64,000 bases of DNA from Novosphingobium sp. FKTRR1 (GCF_020404405.1 NZ_JAIZDA010000002.1:186001-250000); one strand, 5' to 3'; positions 30,225 through 40,138 are shown, counted from the first letter of the stretch. Translations and numbers: made by a program. Notes: a model not told the origin generated them from the sequence alone.

Positions 30225-31424
30225 TCAGGCAACCTTCTGAACTTCGGCGACGATCTTCTTGGCCGCATCGCCAAGGTCGTTCGCGGGAACGATGGGGAGA
30301 CCGGAATTGGCGAGGATGTCCTTGCCCTGCTGCACATTGGTGCCTTCCAGACGCACGACCAGCGGAACCGACAGGTTCACTTCCTTCGCCGCGGCAACGA
30401 TGCCGTCAGCGATGATATCGCACTTCATGATCCCGCCGAAGATGTTGACCAGAATGCCCTTAACCGACGGATCGGACAGGATGATCTTGAACGCTGCGGT
30501 GACCTTTTCCTTGGTGGCGCCGCCACCGACGTCAAGGAAGTTGGCAGGGAACATGCCGTTCAGCTTGATGATGTCCATCGTCGCCATGGCAAGCCCGGCG
30601 CCGTTGACCATGCAGCCGATGTCGCCATCGAGCTTGATGTAGGCCAGGTCATACTTGCTGGCTTCGATTTCGGCCGGGTCTTCCTCGGTCTCGTCGCGCA
30701 GGGCAACGACATCGGGGTGCCGGTAGAGCGCGTTCGAATCGAAGCTCATCTTGGCGTCGAGCACCAGCAACTGGCCATCGGTGGTTTCGACCAGCGGGTT
30801 GATTTCGAGCATCGAGGCGTCGAGCGCGACGAATGCTTCGTACAGCTGCTTCGAAATCTTCTGCGCCTGCTTGTTGAGGTCACCCGACAGCTTGAGCGCG
30901 AAGGCAACCGCGCGGCCATGGTGCGGCTGGAAGCCCTGCGCCGGATCGATCACGATGGTGCTGATCTTTTCGGGCGTGGAGTGGGCCACTTCCTCGATGT
31001 CCATGCCGCCTTCGGTCGAGACGATCAGGGCCACCCGGCCGGTGCCGCGATCGACGACCAGCGACAGGTAGTATTCCTTGGCGATGTCGACACCGTCGGT
31101 CACGTACAGGCGGTTGACCTGCTTGCCCGCATCACCGGTCTGGATAGTGACGAGCGTGTTGCCGAGCATTTCCTGCGCGTGCGATGCGACTTCGTCGATC
31201 GACTTGGCAAGACGGACACCGCCCTTGGCATCGGGACCGAGTTCCTTGAACTTGCCCTTGCCGCGGCCACCCGCGTGGATCTGCGCCTTGACGACATAGA
31301 TCGGTCCGGGAAGCTGCTTGGCTGCAGCAACCGCTTCTTCGACGGTCAACGCGGGAATGCCCGCTGGAATGCTGACGCCATACTTGGCGAGCAGTTCCTT
31401 GGCCTGATACTCATGAACGTTCAT
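30225..31424 (-). CDS. sucC: Succinyl-CoA synthetase beta subunit
   Basis: 399 residues from [17 protein letters not shown], the standard start, with GGGGA seven bases before ATG 31424; a longer open frame to 31745 is spurious. An ATP-grasp domain ([20 protein letters not shown] near the N-terminus) is followed by the C-terminal CoA-ligase domain ([19 protein letters not shown]). It is the ADP/GDP-binding partner of SucD. The gene heads the sucCD pair; mdh and sucAB are not in view. Confidence 0.98.
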   Translation of the reverse strand: MNVHEYQAKELLAKYGVSIPAGIPALTVEEAVAAAKQLPGPIYVVKAQIHAGGRGKGKFKELGPDAKGGVRLAKSIDEVASHAQEMLGNTLVTIQTGDAGKQVNRLYVTDGVDIAKEYYLSLVVDRGTGRVALIVSTEGGMDIEEVAHSTPEKISTIVIDPAQGFQPHHGRAVAFALKLSGDLNKQAQKISKQLYEAFVALDASMLEINPLVETTDGQLLVLDAKMSFDSNALYRHPDVVALRDETEEDPAEIEASKYDLAYIKLDGDIGCMVNGAGLAMATMDIIKLNGMFPANFLDVGGGATKEKVTAAFKIILSDPSVKGILVNIFGGIMKCDIIADGIVAAAKEVNLSVPLVVRLEGTNVQQGKDILANSGLPIVPANDLGDAAKKIVAEVQKVA

Positions 31425-31660
31425 GCAGATTCCCCGCTGTGACAGAGTGGGAGGAAAGCGCCGGACAGAGGGGACCGCCCGGAGAGTCCCGCCGCCTAAA
31501 GCACAGGCAATCCCGCTTGAAAAGCCTTTCAATGGTCCGGCTAAGGCAAAGGTGAGGGCGATGGCTCCGGTTTCGCGCATACGAATGAGCGACAGATGCC
31601 CCGAACCCCGAACAAAGGTGGCACTTGCAAGCTTGCCCGCCAGAGCGCATCGCCCGGCAG

Positions 31661-32437
31661 ATGATCGATTACCAGCGCCTTTCGGACATCGTGCGCGAAG
31701 CAGGGCGCATGGCGCTGGCGCTGTGGCCGGGCCATGGCCACGCACCGAAAGTGTGGGACAAGTTGCCCGGAAACCCGGTGAGCGAAGCCGACATCGCGGT
31801 CGACAGCTTCCTCAAACGCGAACTGCATGCACTGCTGCCCAGCGCGGGCTGGCTGTCCGAGGAAACCGTCGATCACCCCGAGCGGCTTGAGCGCGGCCTG
31901 TGCTGGCTGGTCGATCCGATCGACGGGACACGCGATTTCGTGCGCGGCCGCCCCGGTTGGTGCATTTCGGTGGCACTGGTCAGCGCCGGACGGCCATTGA
32001 TCGGCATGCTCGATGCCCCGGCGCGCGGCGAATTCTGGCTCGCCACCGCCGGACAGGGCGCCAGCCGCAACGGCCAGCCGATCCACGCCAGCGATCGCAC
32101 CACGCTTGCCGGAGCGCGGGTGCCTGCCGATTCGCTGCCCGGGCCCGACAGCGATCTGGTGATTGTGGACAAGCCCAACTCGATCGCGCTGCGCATCGCC
32201 ATGGTTGCCGCGAACGAGGCCGATTTGCTGGCGACGCTGCGCTGGGGCTATGAATGGGATATCGCCGCCGCTGCGCTGATCGCGCGCGAGGCGGGTGCAT
32301 CCGCCAGCGATGCTTTTGGCCAGCCGCTCGATTACAACAAGCGCGATCCGCGCGCGTTCGGCCTGCTTGTTACGGCCCCCGCCATCCACGCCGCTGCGGT
32401 CGAGCGTCTGGCCGACAGGGCGGCAAAGCTGGCCTGA
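31661..32437 (+). CDS. Inositol monophosphatase family phosphatase (CysQ-like)
   Basis: 258 residues. The two family motifs are present: [14 protein letters not shown] (Asp85, Asp88, Gly89, Thr90) with upstream Glu67-Glu68, and [15 protein letters not shown] near 205. Members hydrolyse 3'-phosphoadenosine phosphates, inositol phosphates or histidinol phosphate in a Mg-dependent way. [15 protein letters not shown] is closest in pattern to 3'(2'),5'-bisphosphate nucleotidase (CysQ). It is divergent from sucCD across 236 bp. ATG 31661 is favoured over the TTG at 31625, though no strong ribosome site is seen. Confidence 0.85.
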   Translation: MIDYQRLSDIVREAGRMALALWPGHGHAPKVWDKLPGNPVSEADIAVDSFLKRELHALLPSAGWLSEETVDHPERLERGLCWLVDPIDGTRDFVRGRPGWCISVALVSAGRPLIGMLDAPARGEFWLATAGQGASRNGQPIHASDRTTLAGARVPADSLPGPDSDLVIVDKPNSIALRIAMVAANEADLLATLRWGYEWDIAAAALIAREAGASASDAFGQPLDYNKRDPRAFGLLVTAPAIHAAAVERLADRAAKLA

Positions 32438-32454
32438 ACGCCCGCCAGCAGGGC

Positions 32455-33465
32455 TCAGGCCGCAGCGAAGTCCTCGGTGTCGATGGTTGCCTGCATCGCC
32501 TTGCCATAACGGTGCCCGGCAACGGTCTGGTGGTTGATCAGCGCGTCGACAGCCGCGGCGACTTCGGCAGGGATCGCCCAGTCGCTGCGGGCAAGGTTCT
32601 CTTCCAGATGATCGATCCGCGCGGTGCCGGGAATGGCCACGACATGCTCTCCCCGGCCAACGACCCAGCCGAGTGCCAGTTGTGCGGGCGTGACCCCGGC
32701 GTCCACGGCAATCTGCGCAAAGCCGGCTACGAGCGCGCGGTTGGCCGGGAAATTTTCGTCCTGAAAGCGCGGCATCGCGCGGCGAATGTCGGTTGTCGGC
32801 ATGGCTGCCACATCCAACGCCGGATCGGCCAGCAACCCACGTCCGACCGGTGAGAACGCGACGAATGTGATGCCCAGTTCACGGGTTGCTTCCAGGACCG
32901 CGATCTCGGGATTGCGGGTCATCGGCGAGTATTCGGTCTGCAGCGCCGCGACCGGGTGCTCGGCATGCGCGCGGCGGACCGTTTCGGCCGACATTTCCGA
33001 CAGGCCGATACCGCCGATCTTGCCTTCCTTCACCAGCCGCCCAAGCTCACCGACCGATTCCTCGATCGGCACGGTGAAATCGCGCCGGTGCAGATAGTAC
33101 AAATCGATGAAGTCGGTCTGCAGCAGCCGCAGCGAAGTTTCGAGCGCGCCACGGATGGTTTCGGGCTTGCAGTCGATCCGCCGCTTGGCGCCATCGACGA
33201 TGATGCCGGTCTTGCTGGCAAGGAAGAACTTGTCGCGACGGCCTTTCAGCGTTTTGCCGATCAGCGTTTCGTTATGCCCGTCGCCATAGATCCGCGCGGT
33301 ATCGAGATGGTCGTAGCCCAGATCGATGGCATGATCGAGCAGGCGCGCGCCGTCCTCGTCCGAGGGCGGAGTGCCATAGGCCCAGCTCAAAGACATGCAG
33401 CCAAGTCCGACCGGCTTGACCGCACGGCCAGCGATGGAACGGGGAGAAACGGGCGTCTGGGTCAT
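32455..33465 (-). CDS. Aldo/keto reductase
   Basis: 336 residues from MTQTPVSPRSIAGRAVKPVG, with GGAAGG nine bases before ATG 33465. The catalytic tetrad is Asp55, Tyr60 (LDTARIYGDG), Lys85 (LASKTG) and His126 (YYLHRRD). The C-terminal GxxR-type NADPH site includes AIPGTARIDHLEENLA. It belongs to the AKR13-like group acting on aldehydes or ketones, possibly a pyridoxal or methylglyoxal reductase. It is convergent with the phosphatase gene, 17 bp apart. Confidence 0.92.
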   Translation of the reverse strand: MTQTPVSPRSIAGRAVKPVGLGCMSLSWAYGTPPSDEDGARLLDHAIDLGYDHLDTARIYGDGHNETLIGKTLKGRRDKFFLASKTGIIVDGAKRRIDCKPETIRGALETSLRLLQTDFIDLYYLHRRDFTVPIEESVGELGRLVKEGKIGGIGLSEMSAETVRRAHAEHPVAALQTEYSPMTRNPEIAVLEATRELGITFVAFSPVGRGLLADPALDVAAMPTTDIRRAMPRFQDENFPANRALVAGFAQIAVDAGVTPAQLALGWVVGRGEHVVAIPGTARIDHLEENLARSDWAIPAEVAAAVDALINHQTVAGHRYGKAMQATIDTEDFAAA

Positions 33466-33609
33466 CGTCACGAGCCTTCCGATTGCAGTGGACCGATGCC
33501 GTCCGGCGCGGCCCGCGTCAACCGGCGCAACGGACGCACGCATGAAAACAGCGGCCGGTGGATCGCTCCACCGGCCGCCATGATTCAGGTCGTGTCTGGC
33601 AAAGTCTTG

Positions 33610-34299
33610 TTACTGGCCGCGAGCGCGCGCCACGTCGTCCTGCGTCACCGGCACGATCTTGATCTCGACGCGACGGTTGGCCGAGCGACCCTCCACCGTG
33701 TCGTTCGAGGCGACAGGTTGGGTCTTGCCGTAACCAGTGCTGCGGATGCGCTGCGGAGCGATCCCGCGCGAGGACAGGTAATCGGCCACGGCGCGCGCGC
33801 GGTTTTCGGACAGGGTCTGGTTATAGGCGTCAGAGCCGGTCGAATCGGTGTGGCCGTACACATCGACCAGCGAGTTGGGATACTTCACCAGCGATTGCGC
33901 CACGCGGTCGAGCGTGTCGCGGAACGTCGGCTTGATCAGCGTGCTGTCGGTATCGAAGGTCACGCCATTGGGCAGGTTTACCAAAATCGCCTGACCGTTG
34001 TCGGTCGGGGTCACGTCGACGCCCGAGCCAGCGGTCTGCTCCTTCAGTTCGCGGATCTGCTTGTCCATGGTGTAGCCGACCGCCGCCCCGGCGATGCCGC
34101 CGATGCCGGCGCCGATGATGCGCCCGGTGCCACCGCCGATCAGACCACCCAGCAGGATGCCCGCCAGAGCGCCGCCGCCAGCACCAAGTGCGGTGCGCGA
34201 AACCTTCTGTTGGCCGGTGTTGGGATCGGTCACGCAGGCCGACAGGCTGACAAGCGACACGGCGCACAGGCTTGAAACGATAACGCGACGGATCTTCAT
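33610..34299 (-). CDS. OmpA-family outer membrane lipoprotein (YiaD-like)
   Basis: 229 residues with a lipoprotein signal (lipobox SLSAC, Cys22). A glycine-zipper region (about 38-75: GAGGGALAGILLGGLIGGG) precedes the OmpA C-terminal peptidoglycan-binding domain (VDVYGHTDSTGSDAYNQTLS and NRRVEIKI). The protein anchors the outer membrane to peptidoglycan. GGGA seven bases before ATG 34299 fixes the start. Confidence 0.92.
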   Translation of the reverse strand: MKIRRVIVSSLCAVSLVSLSACVTDPNTGQQKVSRTALGAGGGALAGILLGGLIGGGTGRIIGAGIGGIAGAAVGYTMDKQIRELKEQTAGSGVDVTPTDNGQAILVNLPNGVTFDTDSTLIKPTFRDTLDRVAQSLVKYPNSLVDVYGHTDSTGSDAYNQTLSENRARAVADYLSSRGIAPQRIRSTGYGKTQPVASNDTVEGRSANRRVEIKIVPVTQDDVARARGQ

Positions 34300-34446
34300 C
34301 ACAGGTTCCCCTAAATCTGCGGCACCGCTCGGACCGCACGGTCTATCGACAGTGGTACGCGTGGTGCCTCAAGTCGTTCCATTTCGCCACCCCTGGCTTA
34401 ACCGCACCAGAACGCGCCCGCGCCCAAGTCCGCCAGCCCTAGTCCA

Positions 34447-34465
34447 AAGCGGACCTTGTCCGCTT
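34447..34465. promoter_or_regulatory. Perfect inverted repeat in the 5' region of the CNNM/CBS gene
   Basis: AAGCGGAC (34447-34454) and GTCCGCTT (34458-34465) form a perfect 8-bp hairpin or operator 18 bp before the preferred GTG start. GCGGAC occurs again at 34471-34476. Confidence 0.45.
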
Positions 34466-34482
34466 CGCTTGCGGACGGAAAC

Positions 34483-35829
34483 GTGCTAGCGGCTGTTGTC
34501 GTGACACCGTTTCCCTGGCCAGATACCCTCGTCATCGTTGGTCTCGTCGTACTCAACGGCCTGTTTTCCATGTCGGAACTGGCGATCGTCTCAGCGCGTC
34601 CTGCGCGGCTGAAGGTGCTTGCCGAGGCCGGATCGACCAGCGCGAAAGTGGCGTTGCAACTGGCTTCAGATCCCGGAAAATTCCTTTCGACCGTGCAGAC
34701 CGGCATCACCCTCGTCGGCGTGATCGCCGGTGCTTATTCGGGATCGAGTCTTGGCGGACCGGTCGGCGAACGGCTGGCCGCGCTTGGCGTGCCCGCGCGC
34801 TTTGCCGACAACGCCGGATTCGCGCTGGTCATCGCGGTGACCACGTACCTCAGTCTTGTGGTCGGCGAACTGGTGCCCAAGCAGGTGGCCTTGCGCGCGG
34901 CCGAACCGATCGCGCTCGTCGCCGCGCAGCCGATGCGGTTTCTGGCGCAGGCCACGGCTCCCGTGGTGTGGAGCCTGAACCAGTCGTCCAAGCTGTTGCT
35001 GCGCTTGCTGGGGCTGCATCGCGGCAGCGAGCAGGAAGTCACTGCCGAAGAACTGCAGATGATGTTCGCAGAGGCCACGCGGTCCGGCGTCATCGAGGAA
35101 GAAGAGCGCGCGCTGATGACTAGCGTGATGCGCCTGGCCGACCGTCCGGTGCGCGAGGTGATGACCCCCCGTACCGAGCTCCACTGGATCGAGGCGACAG
35201 CGAGCGAGGCCGATTTGCGCGCCGCCATCGCCGACAGCCCGCATTCGCTGCTGCTGGTGGCCGACGAAACACCCGACCACATCGTCGGCGTGGTCAAAGT
35301 GCGCGAAGTGCTCGCCGAGCTGCTGCGCGTGGGTCATGCCGACCTGCTGCAATTGATGCGCAAGCCGGTGATATTGCCCGACCACCTCGACACCATGGAC
35401 GCGCTGCGGATGATCCAGCAGGCCGAAGTGGCGCTGGCACTGGTCCATGATGAATACGGCCATCTTGACGGGATCGTCACCGCCGCCGACTTGCTGTCGG
35501 CGATTGCAGGCACGTTCGTGTCGCACAGCGACGATGGCGATGGCCCGATGATCACCGAGCGCGAAGATGGCTCGCTGTTGCTCTCGGGTGCCCTGCCAGC
35601 CGACGCCATGGCCAGCCGCATCGACATCGACCTGCCCGAAACGCGCGATTACGCTACCGCCGCCGGGTTCGTTCTGTCGGTTCTGCGCAAGCTGCCGGTC
35701 GAAGGCGAACACTTCGTCGAACAGGGCTGGCGCTTCGAAGTGGTCGACATGGACGGGCGCAAGATCGACAAGCTGCTGGTCGCCCGGGCCAAACCGCAGC
35801 CGACTGTGACCGCGCACGCAGACGCCTGA
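34483..35829 (+). CDS. CNNM/HlyC-CorC family protein with DUF21 and CBS domains
   Basis: About 448 residues. The N-terminal DUF21/CNNM transmembrane domain (about 10-190) has the signature LFSMSELAIVSARPARLK and the GITLVGVIAGAYSG and LSLVVGELVPKQVALR segments. A CBS pair (about 200-330; REVMTPRTELHWIEA) and a CorC_HlyC domain at the end (from GSLLLSGALPAD) follow. Members are linked to Mg or Na/Mg transport. Start choice is uncertain: GTG 34483 has GGACGG five bases upstream, TTG 34456 lies inside a hairpin, and GTG 34501 has no ribosome site. Confidence 0.88.
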   Translation: MLAAVVVTPFPWPDTLVIVGLVVLNGLFSMSELAIVSARPARLKVLAEAGSTSAKVALQLASDPGKFLSTVQTGITLVGVIAGAYSGSSLGGPVGERLAALGVPARFADNAGFALVIAVTTYLSLVVGELVPKQVALRAAEPIALVAAQPMRFLAQATAPVVWSLNQSSKLLLRLLGLHRGSEQEVTAEELQMMFAEATRSGVIEEEERALMTSVMRLADRPVREVMTPRTELHWIEATASEADLRAAIADSPHSLLLVADETPDHIVGVVKVREVLAELLRVGHADLLQLMRKPVILPDHLDTMDALRMIQQAEVALALVHDEYGHLDGIVTAADLLSAIAGTFVSHSDDGDGPMITEREDGSLLLSGALPADAMASRIDIDLPETRDYATAAGFVLSVLRKLPVEGEHFVEQGWRFEVVDMDGRKIDKLLVARAKPQPTVTAHADA

Positions 35830-35879
35830 ATGGCGCGTGCGACGGTATTGCACTCGGCCCGCGGTGCAGCCTTGTCAGA

Positions 35880-36020
35880 TCAGAACGGAAGCGCTTTGCC
35901 GGCAAGGATCAGCGCAAGCGCGCAGCCAACAACCAGCCCACTGCGCACCGCAGCGCGCGCCAGCACGGGCATGGACCGGCCATCCAGACCGAGTTCGACA
36001 AGGGTGCGCGGGTGCATCAT
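35880..36020 (-). CDS. Small single-pass membrane protein (46 aa)
   Basis: An open frame from ATG 36020 encodes 46 residues starting MMHPRTLVELGLDGRSMPVL, with one hydrophobic helix (about 28-41: LVVGCALALILAG) and a short KALPF tail. GAAGG lies four bases before the first ATG and seven before the second. It begins 48 bp after the carboxypeptidase stop on the same strand, so may be the last gene of that operon. No family recognised. Confidence 0.45.
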   Translation of the reverse strand: MMHPRTLVELGLDGRSMPVLARAAVRSGLVVGCALALILAGKALPF

Positions 36021-36068
36021 CGCGCCTTCGATGCACCCGCCACTCCTAAGAAACGGTAAAGCGTGGGC

Positions 36069-37241
36069 TCAGTCGGACGAACCGAGCCATTCCCACAGCG
36101 CCGCCAGACAATCGCGACCCAGCAGCGCACTGCGTTCGGGGCTCCACCCATGCTCGGCACAAGGCAGATCGTCGTTGTCTTTGAACGGCATTTCCAGCGT
36201 CATCGCCACCGCGCCGAAACGTTCGGCCACCTGATTGGTCGACATCGAGAGGTTGGCGGTGCCGGGGCGTGCTTCGGGATAGCCGCGCCGCGTCTGAAAA
36301 TCGGGGGTCCGCCGCTCCAGAATCGCACGGTAGCGGCGATAGGCGGCGCCTTGCGCCTCGGTCCACGACGGGATGCCCTCGAAACCTGCGACGAACACGT
36401 GGGGGATCGCCTCATCACCATGCACGTCGATGGCAAAGTCCACGCCGGTGGCGTCCATCGCGTTGCGGATGGCCAGCACTTCGGGCGAGCGTTCGGCAGT
36501 GGGGGAGTGCCATTCGCGGTTGAGGTTCACGCCCGCCGCGTTGGTGCGCAGGTGGCCACGTATCGATCCGTCGGGGTTAGCATTGGGCACCACGTGAAAG
36601 CGGCACGTCTGGCGCAGGCTGCGCGCGTGCGGGTCGGCTGGATCGGTCAGCATCGCCAAGGCGCCGTCCATCCACCACTCGGCCATCGATTCGCCGGGGT
36701 GCTGGCGGGCATAGAGCCACACTTGCCTTGACCCTTCGCCCAGTTCCAGACAGTCGATCGGCCGACCGTCCAGACTATGCCCGAGCACGCGATGCGACAC
36801 ACCGGGGCTGGCTGCGGTACGCGACACCAGATCGTTGTGCCGTTCGAGCGAATAGGGCGCGAAATAGGCAAACCACGCGGTGTCCGCCGCCGGGGTATGG
36901 CGGATGGTCAGCGTGCCGCCGTCCTCGCTTGCGTCCCACTGGGTCGTCGTACGGCGCCAGACCTGCCGATCCTCGGACACGGCGGCACGATAGCCCGGCC
37001 AGCCACCGGGATAGGCCGAAGCGCCAAGTCCGGTGATCTTCAGCTCAAGTTCGCGGCCCGCTGCCCCGCTGACGCGGAAATGGAACCATTGGAAGAAGTC
37101 CGACCCATGGTCCTTGCGGATCTTGAGCCGGGCGGCGCTGCCCAAAATCGACAACACTGCGATATTGCCACTGTCAAACGCGGCATCGATTCGGATCGAA
37201 GGGACAACAACGGGCGAAGGGTTCATGGTGGTTTCGGTCAT
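36069..37241 (-). CDS. M14-family zinc carboxypeptidase (cytosolic CCP-type)
   Basis: 390 residues. The N-terminal beta-sandwich (about 10-140, [11 protein letters not shown]) is typical of the AGBL/CCP subfamily. The catalytic domain shows zinc ligands His181 and Glu184 in RQHPGES, His274 in [16 protein letters not shown] and LNREW for substrate binding, and the general base Glu350 in MTLEMPFKD. It removes C-terminal residues; bacterial homologues' targets are unclear. ATG 37241 overlaps the preceding stop as ATGA, implying coupling; ATG 37226 is an alternative. No signal peptide. Confidence 0.9.
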   Translation of the reverse strand: MTETTMNPSPVVVPSIRIDAAFDSGNIAVLSILGSAARLKIRKDHGSDFFQWFHFRVSGAAGRELELKITGLGASAYPGGWPGYRAAVSEDRQVWRRTTTQWDASEDGGTLTIRHTPAADTAWFAYFAPYSLERHNDLVSRTAASPGVSHRVLGHSLDGRPIDCLELGEGSRQVWLYARQHPGESMAEWWMDGALAMLTDPADPHARSLRQTCRFHVVPNANPDGSIRGHLRTNAAGVNLNREWHSPTAERSPEVLAIRNAMDATGVDFAIDVHGDEAIPHVFVAGFEGIPSWTEAQGAAYRRYRAILERRTPDFQTRRGYPEARPGTANLSMSTNQVAERFGAVAMTLEMPFKDNDDLPCAEHGWSPERSALLGRDCLAALWEWLGSSD

Positions 37242-37855
37242 TTCACGCTGATAGTCGCGCCCGAGGTACCGGGGAAGCCTGCGAACAGGGCATGGGCAAG
37301 ACGCGGAGCTGCGGCAGCCACCTGCACTTGCGGTGACTTGGCTGATTCGCGGGCCTCGGCGCGCCCTTCCCACAAGGCTTTGCCGGTCGCGCGCTCGCGC
37401 AGCGTCACCGCCAGGCGTTGCCACACGATCTGCCGCGGGCCGCCGCCGAAGCTGAAGCCCAGCCCCAGTCCGACGCCCGAATGATAGCCTCCGGTCGATC
37501 CGCCTACCCCGACAGAGACCGGCTCACGGCGCTGCGCCCCGGTCTGGGCTGTCTCGCTTTCAAAGCGCACTTCGGCCACGATGTCCGCCGCATTGGGCGT
37601 CGCCGCGCCAAAGCCCAGCGCCGCCAGTTCGCGCGCGACGGCTTCAAGCCAGACCTGCGTTTCCAGATTGGCGGGGTCGATGCCCGGCCCCGCGCTCAGC
37701 GTGACCGCGCCATGTCCCAACGCGCCAAGCGATTCGGGCGTATGGAAGCGGGTGACCGCAACCGGAGCGGCCCGGACCGGCGCAACAGGAACCATAATGG
37801 CGGCGGTCGCCAGAATGACGCCGAGAAGGCCCGAAGGAATCGAACGTTTGGTCAT
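37238..37855 (-). CDS. Secreted DUF4136-type protein
   Basis: 205 residues with a signal peptide ([30 protein letters not shown]). The mature part matches the DUF4136 pattern seen in bacterial periplasmic or lipoproteins: an [12 protein letters not shown] strand, a glycine-rich [20 protein letters not shown] loop, and [17 protein letters not shown] near the end. No lipobox is seen. Its stop overlaps the carboxypeptidase start by four bases. A paralogue sharing the RxxATGKxLWEGRAE motif lies directly upstream. Function unknown. Confidence 0.75.
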   Translation of the reverse strand: MTKRSIPSGLLGVILATAAIMVPVAPVRAAPVAVTRFHTPESLGALGHGAVTLSAGPGIDPANLETQVWLEAVARELAALGFGAATPNAADIVAEVRFESETAQTGAQRREPVSVGVGGSTGGYHSGVGLGLGFSFGGGPRQIVWQRLAVTLRERATGKALWEGRAEARESAKSPQVQVAAAAPRLAHALFAGFPGTSGATISVK

Positions 37856-37921
37856 GCCGCGAATGTGGGCGCTCAAACCGCTTGCGGCAATATCCCGAAT
37901 TGCGCCCGCAATCGCTTCAGA

Positions 37922-38650
37922 TCAGCGGCTGGCGAGCGGCACGATCTGACCTTCGGGGAATTTCGCAAACAAGGCGGCGGCCAACCGGGCGGCAACGGCC
38001 CCGTTGTCCAAGCCTACGTCGCCTTCGCGCGATTGTCCTTCGGCGCGGCCTTCCCAAAGCACTTTGCCGGTGGCCTTGTCGCGTATGCGAACATCCAGCC
38101 GAGTCGCCACGATCGCCTTCTTGGGCTTGGTGAAATCGAGCGCCAGCGCCATGCCGAAGCCGGTGCCGCGATTGCTGACGGTGGTGCTGACCTCGCCGCT
38201 CACCGGCTTGTGTGGCGCTTCTTCGGGCACCACCGTCTCGTGACTGACACCCACTTGCGCGATCTGCCCCGGATCGGCGGCAGTCGCCGTGTCATAGCCG
38301 CGCCGGGCCAGTTCATCGACCACGGCGGCCTCATAGACCGGCAGCTTCCATTCTTCTTCTGCGCCATCATCGGCGGCGATGACGATGCGCCCCCTGCCCA
38401 GCGCATCGCCCGCATCGGCTGCGCGCCAGGCATCGACGCTGATCTTCTTCGAAGGCTCGGCACTGGTGCGCGCGCCACCGGCCCGCCCGCCATCGCGCGG
38501 GTCGCCCCAACGATCGCCGCCGCCCCGGCTCCAGCCGCCCGGACCATCCCAACCCGGCATGCCTTGCGCATGCGCTTGCCCGACCGGAATGCAGGCAAGG
38601 CCGATGATGGCCGATATCACGGAGGCGAAGATGGGTTGGCGGCGGATCAT
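37922..38650 (-). CDS. Secreted DUF4136-type protein, paralogue
   Basis: 242 residues with a signal peptide ending at VGQAHAQ (about 29). A Gly/Arg/Asp-rich disordered stretch follows (about 30-65, GWSRGGGDRWGDPRDGG). The DUF4136-like domain includes DELARRGYDTATAADPGQIAQVGVS and IRDKATGKVLWEGRAEGQS. It shares domain layout and the C-terminal motif with the next gene, consistent with tandem duplication. ATG 38650 is the only Met before the signal sequence, with AGGAAAG about ten bases upstream. Confidence 0.75.
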   Translation of the reverse strand: MIRRQPIFASVISAIIGLACIPVGQAHAQGMPGWDGPGGWSRGGGDRWGDPRDGGRAGGARTSAEPSKKISVDAWRAADAGDALGRGRIVIAADDGAEEEWKLPVYEAAVVDELARRGYDTATAADPGQIAQVGVSHETVVPEEAPHKPVSGEVSTTVSNRGTGFGMALALDFTKPKKAIVATRLDVRIRDKATGKVLWEGRAEGQSREGDVGLDNGAVAARLAAALFAKFPEGQIVPLASR

Positions 38651-38766
38651 GCTGATGGTCTTTCCTGTCGCGCGCGGGGCTTGGGTGGCTCCTGCGCGGG
38701 CGGTGCTGTCATTGCACTGAACGGATGGGATTGCGATTCCCTCCATCGACCGGGGTGCTAGGTGTG

Positions 38767-38783
38767 CTGCTGCAATGCAGCAG
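38767..38783. promoter_or_regulatory. Perfect 17-bp palindrome upstream of galE
   Basis: CTGCTGCA and TGCAGCAG are inverted around one A, 18 bp before the galE start; a possible operator or a short mRNA hairpin. Confidence 0.35.
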
Positions 38784-38800
38784 GGGGGGTGATTCGCGCG

Positions 38801-39835
38801 ATGGCCAGTGGTTCGACAAGTCCGGCTTCCGTCCAGAAAGGGCCGGTGCTGGTCACCGGCGGAGCCGGGTATATCGGCAGCCACGCCGTACTTGCGCTTA
38901 AAGATGCCGGCTGGCCGGTGGCGGTGATCGACAATCTGGTCACCGGCTTCCGCTTTGCCGTGCCCGAAGGCGTAGCCTTTTATCATGGCGACATCTCTGA
39001 CGAAGCGCTGCTGGCCAGGATCTTTGCCGAACAGGGCACGCAGGCGATCATGCACTTTGCCGGATCGGTGGTCGTGCCAGAATCGGTGGTCGACCCGCTC
39101 AAGTACTATCGCAACAACACCGGCAACACCCGCACGCTGATCGCGGCGGCGGTGGCAGGCGGCGTACCGCACTTCATCTTCAGCTCCACTGCCGCCACTT
39201 ATGGGATACCCGAAGTCTCGCCGGTGACCGAGGATACGGCGCAACGTCCGATCAACCCCTATGGCATGTCCAAACTGATGAGCGAGTACATGCTGGCCGA
39301 CACCGCGCGGGCGCATCCCATCAATTATGGCGCGCTGCGTTATTTCAATGTCGCCGGCGCCGATCCGCAAGGGCGCACCGGCCAGTCCACCGCCGGGGCC
39401 ACCCACCTTATCAAGGTTGCGGTAGAGGCGGCGCTGGGCAAGCGCGACGGCGTTTCGGTGTTCGGCACCGACTTCGCCACGCCCGACGGTACCGGAGTGC
39501 GCGACTACATCCACGTCTCCGACCTCGCCCGCGCGCACGTTCTGGCGCTTGAGGCGCTGATTGCCGAGCCAAGCCGCTCGATGACCTTCAACTGCGGGTA
39601 TGGCCGGGGCTTTTCGGTGCTTGAGGTGCTCGATGCGGTCGATCGCGTCACCAACCGCAAGATCGAGCGCAGGCTTGAGGCGCGGCGTGCGGGTGACCCC
39701 GATTCGCTGATTTCCGACAACCGCCGCATCCGCGCCGCGCTGCCGTGGGTGCCGCAATATGCCGACCTTGACACCATTGTGGCCCACGCGCTGGCATGGG
39801 AGCGGCGCCTGACCGAGATTCTGGGTAAGGAATGA
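38801..39835 (+). CDS. galE: UDP-glucose 4-epimerase
   Basis: 344 residues. The extended-SDR NAD motif is TGGAGYIGS (19-27), and the catalytic Ser-Thr and YxxxK are in FSSTAATYG and YGMSK (Tyr154, Lys158). NVAGADPQGRTGQ and GTGVRDYIHVSDLA are GalE signatures. It interconverts UDP-glucose and UDP-galactose for envelope polysaccharides. ATG 38801 precedes the family start with a short Ser/Thr-rich extension. Divergent from the DUF4136 gene. Confidence 0.95.
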   Translation: MASGSTSPASVQKGPVLVTGGAGYIGSHAVLALKDAGWPVAVIDNLVTGFRFAVPEGVAFYHGDISDEALLARIFAEQGTQAIMHFAGSVVVPESVVDPLKYYRNNTGNTRTLIAAAVAGGVPHFIFSSTAATYGIPEVSPVTEDTAQRPINPYGMSKLMSEYMLADTARAHPINYGALRYFNVAGADPQGRTGQSTAGATHLIKVAVEAALGKRDGVSVFGTDFATPDGTGVRDYIHVSDLARAHVLALEALIAEPSRSMTFNCGYGRGFSVLEVLDAVDRVTNRKIERRLEARRAGDPDSLISDNRRIRAALPWVPQYADLDTIVAHALAWERRLTEILGKE

Positions 39836-39948
39836 GCTACTGTCTGGGCCATGGGTATCCTGCGCACATGGTTGACTTTGCCCGGGGCCGCCATTAACGG
39901 CCCACCTTCAGTTTCGCGCCCGGTCGTGTTCGGGCAAAGGGATTCGTC

Positions 39949-40074
39949 ATGAAGATTCGCAACAGCCTGAAGTCGCTCAAGGACCGCCACCGCGAAAACC
40001 GCGTGATCCGTCGCCGTGGGCGCACCTATGTCATCAACAAGACCCAGAAGCGCTTCAAGGCCCGCCAGGGCTGA
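39949..40074 (+). CDS. ykgO: Ribosomal protein L36, type B
   Basis: 41 residues: [19 protein letters not shown], then [22 protein letters not shown]. This is the zinc-free L36 paralogue that lacks the Cys/His ligands, and it is the usual L36 in this order. It is part of the 50S subunit. AAAGGG lies eight bases upstream; TTGACT at 39872 with TTAACG 16 bp on could be its promoter. Confidence 0.95.
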   Translation: MKIRNSLKSLKDRHRENRVIRRRGRTYVINKTQKRFKARQG

Positions 40075-40138
40075 TCTGGTCGGCTGCGCCTTGGCGTAGC
40101 CGCCGGTGCTTCGGTTTCCTCGTCACAGAGGATCGGTG

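Noticed and set aside
31413..31424. ATGAACGTTCAT at the sucC start, identical to the LacI operator core at 20277
   Set aside because: It is the coding sequence for the conserved Met-Asn-Val-His start of SucC, so the palindrome is explained by protein conservation.
31425..31745. Longer N-terminal extension of sucC
   Set aside because: The extension lacks family similarity and a ribosome site, while GGGGA and the conserved MNVHEYQ start support 31424.
36015..36036. Segment resembling the MITE subterminal sequence (CGCGCCTTCGA-GCACCC)
   Set aside because: Only about 17 bases match, no terminal repeat is nearby, and it lies in the start region of the small membrane protein gene.
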